DNA of 64,000 nt from Melitaea cinxia (Eukaryota > Arthropoda > Insecta > Lepidoptera > Nymphalidae). Position 1 is the first letter of the stretch. Each line of letters opens with the position of its first letter. Below are positions 52,467 through 61,475 of this stretch, piece after piece. The notes beneath the pieces were generated by a model, which was not told the origin of the DNA, did not search any database, and saw only the letters and a program-made list of their open reading frames with translations. The DNA is taken from contig NC_059419.1 of assembly GCF_905220565.1 (NCBI RefSeq), forward strand, positions 7,059,326-7,123,325, in the 5' to 3' direction. A program made the translations under genes and the position numbers.

Positions 52467-53130
52467 CTAATTTTTCTGATGGGCCCTAATATGGCTCGCT
52501 AATCCACATTTAGTTTTAAATATCTCAGAGCAAGTGCGGCAGTAAAGCTGACCCGCAAAGTTGTATGTGTAAGTATAGGAGGGTTTAGGTCTCTGTTTAT
52601 TAACATGGCGTTTTGAATCAAGCGCTAGAAGTCGATTTTCTTCAAATGATTTAATTTTATTATTGATAGTAGATCGCCAAGATGACCTATTTAATGCGAG
52701 TTCCTCCCAGCTTTCGGGATCAATAGCACAAGCATTCAAGTTTCTTTTGAGCACATCCTCATACCGTGATGTTGACCGCCATGCCTTCGTTTACCCTCTG
52801 TCATCTCAGAGTAAAAGACCGGTTTGGGTAGACGGCGGTCATCCATGCGAGGGACATGCCCACACCATCTCAGTTGTCTCTGGATAAGCAAAGCCTCCAC
52901 TCCACACATTCCACAAACCCGTAGGACCTCGGTATTTGGCACATGGTCTTGCCATCTAACCCTCATAATAGATCTCAGACATTTTAGGTGAAAAGTGTCA
53001 AGCTTTTTCACATCTGATTTGTACGTGCACCATGTTTCTGTACCATATAGGAGGATGGGAATGATTAGCGCTTTGTAAACACTAATTTTCGTCTTTAGTT
53101 TGAGATCATGAGACCCCCAGACACGACCAT
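52467..53130 (-). pseudogene. LINE reverse transcriptase C-terminal region with zinc-finger end, frameshifted
   Basis: From 53130 leftward: WGSHDLKLKTKISVYKALII, LLYGTETWCTYKSDVKKLDT, FHLKCLRSIMRVRWQDHVPN and RQLRWCGHVPRMDDRRLPKP, the post-RT domain of a non-LTR retrotransposon. A frameshift near 52760 moves the frame to 52754-52467: LKRNLNACAIDPESWEELAL, then a terminal CCHH finger YCRTCSEIFKTKCGLASHIR-AH. The gene's C terminus is otherwise complete; the N-terminal part is missing. Confidence 0.9.
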
Positions 53131-53338
53131 AGAGGTAAACTATGTAACGTAGCTATATATACATGGTCTGGCCATAAAAACTGTTACAATTAAAAATAAA
53201 CAAAATATTACATTTGAATTTGGAATCTGTCATTTTTATATGATTGTTCATTGTTTTCCCATTTTCGCGCCAATACATTATAAAATATTTTGTGATATTG
53301 AAATGGAATGAGGTGCGTGAGGATTTTTAAAACTCTCA

Positions 53339-53362
53339 TATATATATATATATATATATATA
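53339..53362. repeat. (TA)n microsatellite
   Basis: About 24 bp of uninterrupted TA. Confidence 0.9.
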
Positions 53363-53374
53363 GTTGGAGATCGG

Positions 53375-53455
53375 GACTCGTGGCGTACCTTGATTGGCGG
53401 CTTACGTCCAGTAGGCTAATGATGATGATACGTAATAGGCTGATGATGATGAGAT
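53375..53455 (+). mobile_element. LINE tail remnant with GATGAT repeats
   Basis: GTACCTTGATTGGCGGCTTA, CGTCCAGTAGGCTAATGATG and AATAGGCTGATGATGATGA are decayed 'cagtagtggac..taggctgatgatgatg' ends. Confidence 0.5.
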
Positions 53456-54007
53456 AATTGAAAGTCAAGAATAACGCAGGAATATTTTGTTACAAAGTTT
53501 TCACAGGGTCAGAAGTCACGCAGACGAAATCGCGAGGTCCACAGTTAATAATATTCCTAATTCCTTGATAGCATCCCTTACAAACTAGCCTCTATGAGAC
53601 GAAGATAATGACAATTTCTATGGTAACGCGTCAACTAACTCATGTCGTGAACGCTTGTATTAAACAAAAACGGACGCCCGTTTAGGATCGTAATGGTAAT
53701 TGATGAGGTCTAGACAAGCCACTGAATAGCAATGTTTCATAATTTGTACTCGTACACGACCGCCGGCAGGCGGAAATTTTAATTTTGCAAAAGGACTGTA
53801 CAATTATTTTTTTGCCTACTAATATTAACACGGTTATATCAGAAAATACTGATTCAAATTGAAAAATTATTTTAATTATGTATAGACTATACATCGAGAA
53901 AGGCTATATGTGTATGAGATCACGCCACAATCAATAAGGAGTGGAGGATCAATGTAAAATGTTCCAAAAACCTAAAAAAAACATTTCTATGGATAACATC
54001 ATATCTA
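53456..54007. other. Intergenic, unassigned
   Basis: No feature recognised. Confidence 0.4.
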
Positions 54008-54285
54008 TACTAATATTATTAAGCTGAAGAGTTTCTTTGTTTGATTGGTTGAATGCACTAATCTCAGGAACTACTGGTCTGATTTGAAAAATTCTCTCAG
54101 TGTTAGATAGCCCATTTATCGAGGTGGGCTATAGGCTATATATTATCACGCTAAGACGAATAGGAGCAGAACACCAATAAAGAGTGTTTCGAAATCGGGT
54201 TTTTTTTCCTTTTGAGAGCTTCCCCAGCTAGAACAACGAAACTGTTTCATGCGGACGAAGTCGCAGGCAGAAGTTAGTATGGCCT
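54008..54285 (+). mobile_element. Helitron-like element, fourth family
   Basis: Starts at TCTATACTAATATTATTAAG-type sequence with GCTGAAGAGTTTCTTTGTTT, AGGAACTACTGGTCTGATTT, AGTGTTAGATAGCCCATTTA and CGCTAAGACGAATAGGAGCA, ending GCGGACGAAGTCGCAGGCAG and AAGTTAGT. This phrase order is one I associate with a very common lepidopteran non-autonomous element. Confidence 0.65.
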
Positions 54286-54561
54286 AGCACGAAAATCTTT
54301 ATGCGAAAGACGGCGCGTTTAATAATATGTTTATAAAGTAAATTTAGCTCTGGTTGTTTTTTTTTTTGTCAAAATGTTTTAAGCAATAAGTACTGACACC
54401 TACTCATACATGCTACGGCTTGAGAGTTACTTGCGTTTTTTGCGTTTCGTGAGCGTTTGTGACTAGTCTGTAGACTCAGTTTCTTGTGGCTTACTACTCC
54501 GCCGGTTGCTGGTTTGACTCCCCCTGAGTTTGGGTGTAATATTAGTAATTATATATTTATA

Positions 54562-54908
54562 CTAGCTGACTCGGCAAACGTTGTCTTGCCGCTAAACGCT
54601 ATTTAAAAATATGGGTTGGTGGTAGAAGGGTGAAAATTTAAGGTTGTATGTATTTTTCAACGCCAAATCATAATAAAATAAAAAATAAATAATTAAGCTA
54701 AAAATGAAAAAAAATTAGGGTGGACTACCCTTAACATTTAGGGGAATGAAAAATAGATGTTTTTCGATTCTCAGACCTACCCAATATGCACACAAAATTT
54801 CATGAGAATCGGTCTAGCTGTTTCGGAGAAGTTTTTTTATTTTTTTTATTTTTTTATTTTTGTTTTCTTAACTACAAACACCGCGACACGAGAATTTTAT
54901 ATATTAGA
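54562..54908 (-). mobile_element. Helitron-like non-autonomous element, copy 4 (best preserved)
   Basis: Minus strand: starts TCTAATATATAAAATTCTCG (54908), then GTGTCGCGGTGTTTGTAGTT, CATGAGAATCGGTC-type sequence (inverted), and ends GGCAAGACAACGTTTGCC-GAGT-CAGCTAG (54562). A T-rich simple expansion lies at 54834-54865. Near-identical in layout to 3138-3450. Confidence 0.85.
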
Positions 54909-55310
54909 TAATTATGTATTATTTCTTTGAATATTTATCAAAAAAGAAATAGCTATAACAGTCGGTCGTTACCTATAACACAAGCATTAAGTTGCTTACC
55001 ATAGGAACAGACGACCATATGTGTATGTTTTAAGATATTTATTTATTTATAGATAATTATTTAAAAATTTTACTCTAAACATGTTATAATAGTAAAAGAA
55101 TACATGATAAGTATAATAATGAAGATTATACACAAAATATATTTTAAATATAAGCTTAATTAATAGTTTTTGAACGAATAAAATCAAACCGCGTTGAGTT
55201 TTCAACTTGTAAATATAACAAAGCTAATTTTAGATAGCTTTAATTTCTTTTTTTACATTCTGAGAATTCTTGGACGCTTCTAGATTTTGTTGTATTATTA
55301 ATACGGTTAC
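54909..55310. other. Intergenic, unassigned
   Basis: AT-rich, nothing recognised. Confidence 0.4.
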
Positions 55311-55412
55311 TAGCTGTGCCCCGCGATTTCACGCGTTAATTTTAAGAAGAACCTTAATTAAATACTATGTAGACTATAATAGCCTTTCTCAGTAAATGGG
55401 CTATAAGTGATG
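55311..55412 (-). repeat. Helitron-like end fragment, third family
   Basis: ACTAGCTGTGCCCCGCGATT, TCACGCGTTAATTTTAAGAA and TTCTCAGTAAATGGGCTATA: a minus-strand 3' end in the class of 35902. Confidence 0.55.
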
Positions 55413-55469
55413 ATAATGAGTGATGGGCTATCCAAAATATAAAGATTTTTTCAATGCACACCTGAGATT

Positions 55470-55612
55470 CACTCACTTCAGCTTACCGCAGTCCACTGCA
55501 GCACATAGGCCTCCCCAAGCTCACGCCAAACATACCGGTTTTTCGCAACCCTCATCTACCCACCACTGGAAATCCTACGTAGATTGTCGGTCCAGCGGGC
55601 CGGAGTTAGCGC
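55470..55612 (-). mobile_element. LINE 3'-end fragment
   Basis: GCAGTCCACTGCAGCACATA, CCAAGCTCACGCCAAACATA and CTCATCTACCCACCACTGGA; a related but more diverged copy is at 56960. Similar in plan to repeat C but a distinct family. Confidence 0.5.
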
Positions 55613-56264
55613 GTTTAAAGAAACAAACCAAATCTTCAGCTATATAACATTAGTATAAATATAATCGAGAAGATCTTGATACCACTTACTAGATTAAAGA
55701 CCCATTCTCTACTTTTTAAGAATAAGTATCATTACTTTGTATTTATGAAAGCACTTTATGGACGAAGATACGTTAATGACTGAAGACACATTGACAACTC
55801 AGTAGATAGTATGATGTTTCTTAAAACTCCAAGGCTTATTACTTTGTTTAATGGAATTGGTAAATAAAACTGAAGGGCAAATTGTCCATAAAGCTATAGA
55901 TTCTATTTTTCGTTACCTAATCGCGTTAATATTTTTAAACTTTGAAAATTGCATTATTTGCGATCATTTTAATGTAATTGTACTTAATGTTTCAGGAGTG
56001 ACAATATCTATTTGTACCTACATATTTTTATTTCTGGTTTGGGTATTTGTGCTTGTGCGTCTCCCCACTGTCCCTCAAAGCGTGTACGTAAAGCTATCGC
56101 AACAGTGTATTATTAAATATATATGATAACATAAAATTATTATCTATAAAGCTCCAAACTGTCTTCCATAAAAGAAAATACCCTTGCTCGGTAGTTGAAA
56201 GGAAAGCGATCCTTCAGTTCAGATCACAATCCACTATACACTATCACTATTATTTCGACTAAGT

Positions 56265-56520
56265 TAAGGTTGCATATGTGTTATCACTGGGTATATTACC
56301 TAAGTTTGTAATGTACCCAGTGTTAAGATATAAATTTTTATTTTATTGTCTGATTTTTTTGCTGCCTTAACTTTCTTTTATTATTTTCGAGTTTTTTTTT
56401 AAATGTATTTGTATTTTAATTTTTGTAAATGACATTATTTTGACTTATCATTAAGTGTGTATATCACCTTATGACGAAATAAATGTTTTCATTTCATTTC
56501 ATTTCACATTATTTTCTTCT
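56265..56520 (+). mobile_element. Mixed repeat: third-family fragment then a LINE-like tail
   Basis: CTAAGTTTGTAATGTACCCA is the inverted counterpart of 35967-36020. It is followed by ACGAAATAAATGTTTTCATT and ATTTCATTTCATTTC, an AATAAA plus (ATTTC)n tail of LINE type. Confidence 0.5.
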
Positions 56521-56929
56521 TTTGGTTAAATTGCTTACAACGGTGCCAAAAGAGTATAGACATATCGATGAAATACTGACGACTCTGGTTTACTTTTTAA
56601 AGTTTGTATGTTATCAATGGTCAAGGGTCTCTTTATTATATGTATATTTGAGATTTTTTTAAAAGTAGATGACCTTTAATAATTAAGTTAAGGAAAGGTT
56701 ATACACAAATAATGTAATTTTCCTTGAGATGGGCTTGAAACAGCACCAAACTTATTATAAAGTCTCGTACGACTCGACACATGATTACCATAATTTAAAA
56801 TTTTTGGGCTAAACAGGCTTTGCTTGAAATATAGACTGTAATTATTTTTGGGCACCAATGCATGAGAAATTAAATTTTATTTATAAAAAATTTAAAACGC
56901 TTACTTTCTAATCTAATTGAATAAGCAAA

Positions 56930-57090
56930 TCCCCCCCCCCCCACACATACACACACATAAAAAGACGTCCTTCAGCCTATCTCAGACGATTGCTAGTCAT
57001 AGACCATCGAACGCGAGCTCGGAAACGACCCCAACTCGCGCTAAACATTTCGGGTTTACTCAACCCTTACCCACGCTCCAGATAAAAAAC
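56930..57090 (-). mobile_element. C-run, CA repeat and LINE 3'-end fragment
   Basis: A run of about 12 C and an ACACATACACACAC stretch, then CTTCAGCCTATCTCAGACGA, AAACGACCCCAACTCGCGCT and GGGTTTACTCAACCCTTACC, similar to 55470. Confidence 0.5.
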
Positions 57091-57531
57091 ATAAAAAACT
57101 AATCATGAAAAAATCGTAATAATTATTAACATTAAGGAAAGCTATGAGATTAATAGTATAACGATTGCTCGTTATGATTTAAAATAATTTAAATCTTATT
57201 ATTGTAGATTGAACAAAATGAAACCATTTCATATAGTTCCACCATGAAACGCGTGAATAATTGCAATTTTCCGGTTACAATTAAAACTTAATAGTAAATT
57301 AAAATAGCGCTGAAGTTAGCAGTTAGCCTACTGAACTACTTAGCTCTCATAGGTTAAAGAATTAGACCATACTAGCTGTTTCTTGCGGTTTTTATCGCGT
57401 AATATTTGAAAATTTTTCAAATTTACAAAATGTAAGATAAACTAACATTTGGTTTCACAAATAGCGAATAGATAGCTTGGAGTGAAAAACATATAAATAT
57501 AATAGTAATATCTAAACAATTATTTAATATC

Positions 57532-57648
57532 ATATCAAAAATCGACCGTTCCAGCGGGGATCGAATCTGCATCTCCGACTTACCGTGTCGGTGCTTTAGC
57601 CAATTAAGCTATTGAACGATGTACTCGCTAGATCGAAATTTTTGATAT
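57532..57648 (-). repeat. tRNA-like repeat, copy with full cloverleaf and inverted flanks
   Basis: Minus strand 57618-57547 (72 nt): CGTTCAA/TGGAACG ends, D-arm TAGCTTAATTGGCTAAAGC, anticodon arm ACCGAC-ACGGTAA-GTCGG, and T-arm GATTCGATCCCCGC. It folds like a tRNA, but the acceptor and T stems have mismatches and U33 is not evident. Flanks ATATCAAAAATCGA and TCGAAATTTTTGATAT are inverted repeats, as in a palindromic element carrying a tRNA-like core. A functional tRNA gene is unlikely. Confidence 0.7.
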
Positions 57649-58279
57649 AATGATATTATCTAATTTTTTGAGGTGATAATATCTAATCGACCAACATACT
57701 TACGTCAGATAAATATTTGATACTTTTCAGCAAACCAGTGAAGCTCTATATACAGTTAAATATAAGTACTGTATTTTTCCGGAACAACACATACCTAAGT
57801 TATCGAACACATGAACGAAATTGTCATGGTATAAAACTTTCTTAAATTTATATACATGCGTATTTCCTTAGGATAATCAGTCTGCAAGACATGTTATTCA
57901 AAAATATTTAGTAATAATAATAATAATCTTTATTAGTCACAATAATAATTCATACAATAAATAGATTACCCTGATTCCTGCACTAGTAGTACTGTGTATC
58001 AGAAGTCAGTATCCTCCCCTTGATTACATGTAACAACAACTTATGCCCTTAGAAATATTAAATCATTGATGACATTAGACGTGACCTGATTATAATGTAA
58101 GTAATAAAAGTCATTATTACATCTGTATCCTATGTTGTCCTTGTTCTCTAGATCGTAGGCCAATGTCATGGTCATTATCAAATTACGGAGGCCTGAATCA
58201 CACGCGTCAATAATGTTACTGTTGTGTTCTACTTACAACAGCAATGCTGTTACATTCTTTTTAATTTGGTTCCATTTTC
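57649..58279. other. Intergenic, unassigned
   Basis: An AATAATAATAATAATCTTTA tract near 57912 followed by TTAGTCACAATAATAATTCA could be an eroded LINE tail. Nothing else seen. Confidence 0.4.
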
Positions 58280-58450
58280 GAAGTAAAACTTCTTTACGCA
58301 CGCTTGAGTTGGTGGGTAAGCTGGTAAATGCGTGACGAGAGCGTTACGAAAAGTGTGATCGGGCGAGGCGAACGGAAGTTGAGAGGGAGATATAAGTTAG
58401 TGACGATAGAAAGAGAGAGAAAGAGAGTTACGTTTCGTAAGTTTTACTTT
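58280..58450. mobile_element. MITE-like element with GAAGTAAAACTTCTT ends, copy 2
   Basis: Left GAAGTAAAACTTCTTTACGC and right TTTCGTAAGTTTTACTTT are inverted. Interior ATGCGTGACGAGAGCGTTAC, AAAGTGTGATCGGGCGAGGC and GAAAGAGAGAGAAAGAGAG match copy 1 in reverse orientation. Confidence 0.8.
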
Positions 58451-59918
58451 GGTCGTGTGATCTAAATCTCACTTTACTACTACACATAATAATAATACTA
58501 CACATAAAGTTCACTGTTACTTAACTTACTTACTTAATATATTTTTCAATATGAAATAATATTGAAACAAAACTTTCCGAGCTCCTTTTTCTAAGCCTTT
58601 GACCATAATTGTGTAGGTCTTGTATGATATAGATGCATAATGACATCCAATGCAATTTCGTTTTAGGATTTTTTAAATAGTATAGACAGCAACAATAATA
58701 CATTAAAAAAAAAGAAAAAATGTAACATGAGTGTCGCAAGAACGTATGAGACTAACACTACATTTACTAAGCTTTAAGTACTTTTCATGTCCCCTGTTTA
58801 AAGGTCGTCTGAAAGACACTTAGCGATAAAGCCTTTGTTTTATCTACATCTTTTTTGTTTCGATATTTTTGGTTAGGTTTATAATATATTTTTTAGGGTT
58901 GTTTAGAATATTCCCTGACTGATGAAGTGAACTGAAATATACTCTGTAATTTTCAGGTCAACGACATCATTTCCTCATAGAAGCAGTATACGAGCTCGAA
59001 ATGTCAAGTTTCACTGCAGGTATCAAATAATAAGGTGTTAATGCTATTTACTATTGACTTCGTGTTCTCTCCGAAGCACGGCGGAGATACGAGGAGAAAC
59101 ACGAAGACAGAAAAAAAAATATTGTACTCGCGACCTCAGTGGCTCGAATTCAGTGGCACTTTAATCCTACTATACCATAGGTGGTCGGTACCAAAAAGCT
59201 TTACAACTCTTACATCATCACTGATGTTTAAAAATCAAAAACCAAAATTTCACTAATCAATCATGTAACAGAGTATAAGGAACGTCCCCCAATAGGATTT
59301 ACTCTTAGCGGAGAACTCCTAGTACGTCGAAAGTTCGGACGTACACAATACACAATTACAAACGCACAGATCACGAAACAGAATAGATCAGATCAGAAAC
59401 ACCATCTATACAAATGAACGCCATGAGCAATGATCGGATCGAATATATGGGACCGCTGTGTTAATGCTTCGTCAAAGTTAAAAAAGGTTGAAGAAAAATA
59501 CGCACTAGTTTCAATGTCGATGTAATCCGACCCTTATGTATCACAGAACTCGCAGCGTTGTTCTGATTTAGACGTAAGAAGAACCGGAAAACAATTGCCT
59601 ATTTTGACGCAGCCAAGGCCGATACGTTTATCTTATTTAGATATATTTTTCTTACTTATTTAGAATTGATTCAAATAAATCAAATTTTGGGATTACATGT
59701 TTTGTTTCTCAGCAGAAATGTGTACGTATTTTCTGTGTGTAATTTTACCTTTTGTTTGTCTAAATGAATCATTGTTTATACTCGTGATTTTTATTGTTGT
59801 TGTTTGAAGAAAGAATTTTTTGCGTTTTAAATAATATATTGTAACTTTTTTTTACTACACCCCAACTTATGGACACTTTTTCACGGCCATTTAACTACCC
59901 ACACGCATTCACCAGCGT
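58451..59918. other. Intergenic, unassigned
   Basis: No recognisable gene. Short open frames at 58530-58739 and 59035-59256 lack family features. Confidence 0.4.
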
Positions 59919-59962
59919 ACTTTCCAAGTCGAGCGTGCGTAAGGAAATTTTACTTTAAAAAT
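59919..59962. repeat. MITE-like element end fragment (GAAGTAAAACTTCTT family)
   Basis: GTACTTTCCAAGTCGAGCGT, then GCGTAAGGAAATTTTACTTT, one terminal region of the family at 50891 and 58280. Confidence 0.6.
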
Positions 59963-60242
59963 AATTCGTTCACGCAAAAACGCTTAAACCATTAATTACC
60001 ATTCCAGTAAAACGAATAACCAAGCCATCAATTTCCTCAGAACACTATATCAACTAGTTTTACCTTCACGGCTGGACTTAAACCATCTGCCATGAACGAT
60101 GACGTGTTTACGTCAATGAGTCGATTTCGTGCGTGAGGGATCACGTGAGTTGAAGTTCAAGGTGTTCACACTGAAGGCGATCCGCTGAGGTAAATTATAT
60201 ATTGATTTGATTGGTGCTTCAGATTCCAATATTTGACTCATC

Positions 60243-60345
60243 ATTATCATCATTACAGCCACAGTCCACAGCTGGACATAAGCCTCCACAAGTTTACGCC
60301 AAAAATAACGTGAACTCATGTGTTTTGCCCATAGTCACCACTCAT
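60243..60345 (-). mobile_element. LINE-tail repeat C, truncated copy
   Basis: ATCATTATCATCATTACAGC, CAGTCCACAGCTGGACATAA and AACTCATGTGTTTTGCCCAT, stopping at CACCACTCAT: only the GAT-tail side of repeat C is present, as expected from 5' truncation. Confidence 0.75.
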
Positions 60346-61424
60346 ATCATTTTCAATATTTGACTCGTTGGTTGGATATTGTTTTTTGATGTTTCCTCGA
60401 ATTTCACTCATATTTACAGGTTTCGGTTATTTTACAGCAGTCATGGCCACGGAAATAAATATCGGGCATCTACAAAACTTAATAAACTGCGATAAACTCC
60501 GAAAAAATGTTGTTTCATTATAATCATTGGTTGCCTTTTGTGGTAAAGTTACTAATCTTTGGTAATGATTTTCGGCGTAACATTTTATAGTAAGTGGCTT
60601 GAATTCTTTAATACCTTCCAAAGCATCTTTGAATCGTCATAGTGAATACGCGATATCTTTTGTAATGTTATTATTTTAGAGTAGTATAATCAGCTATCTC
60701 GGCGATCAGTGTAACACTTTCATAGCAAAGCCACGTGAAGTGGATAGGCACTACAGCTACTTCTCCATATCGGCCATATCTCTTTTTTCATCCATATCTA
60801 TAAAGAGGTTTATTTCTCATAAGAACTTCTCATAAGGTTTATGTGCATATTTCTTTAAAAAAGTAAGAATTATTTTATTAATATTAATTTAAAAAAAAAA
60901 ACAATCAAAAATTTGTTATTCTTTTTAACATAAACAGCAGCAAGAAAGTATATAGAAACACTTTTTTCAATGAGTTCTCGAATTTTCAAGGAATCTAGTC
61001 TGGAAATAAAGTAACTGCAAACAAAAACTCTTGACGTCAATATTACCGACACAATCAACGATTTGTTTATTAAATATTTATTCTAATTCGGAGGTCTTCC
61101 TAGAAAACTGTTCTGTTAAACAAGATTTTTCATGAAACAGATGAAACTTATTTTTTTAGTATTTCTTAAGAATAAATATAAAATAGATACATACATATAG
61201 AAGACAAACATAATCACCAGGAGAACTGTTAAATCTGTAGTGATTTCAAAATAAATGAACGCGTATTGATAAATTTCCATCGAACCCATAGAAATATACC
61301 TATAATGTTGAATACAACTAAAAATTTATAAATATGAAGAAAATTCAGCCATAACACTTATAGTTTTTTTTTTTTTTTTTTAAATTAAAAATGAGCATAA
61401 ATATTGAAAAAAGCGTGTGCTTGC
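60346..61424. other. Intergenic, unassigned
   Basis: An open frame at 60427-60621 (minus) has balanced composition, but no recognised motif and no convincing splice context; not called. Confidence 0.4.
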
Positions 61425-61475
61425 GAGGCCTATGTCCAGCAGTGAACTATATTAGGCTGAAATGATGATGAATGA
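61425..61475 (+). mobile_element. LINE tail remnant
   Basis: GAGGCCTATGTCCAGCAGTG, then ATATTAGGCTGAAATGATGA: the last about 50 bp of a LINE 3' end with GATGAT-type tail. Confidence 0.7.

Noticed and set aside
57547..57618. Possible functional tRNA gene
   Set aside because: Cloverleaf-like, but stem mismatches, no evident U33, and inverted flanks shared with other repeats argue for a tRNA-derived element.
60113..60319. Minus-strand open frame ending NFNSRDPSRTKSTH
   Set aside because: Overlaps the GAT-tail repeat C at 60243; the remainder is too short to judge.
60427..60621. Minus-strand 64-residue open frame starting MEGIKEFKPL
   Set aside because: Composition looks protein-like, but there is no motif, splice context or neighbour to support it.
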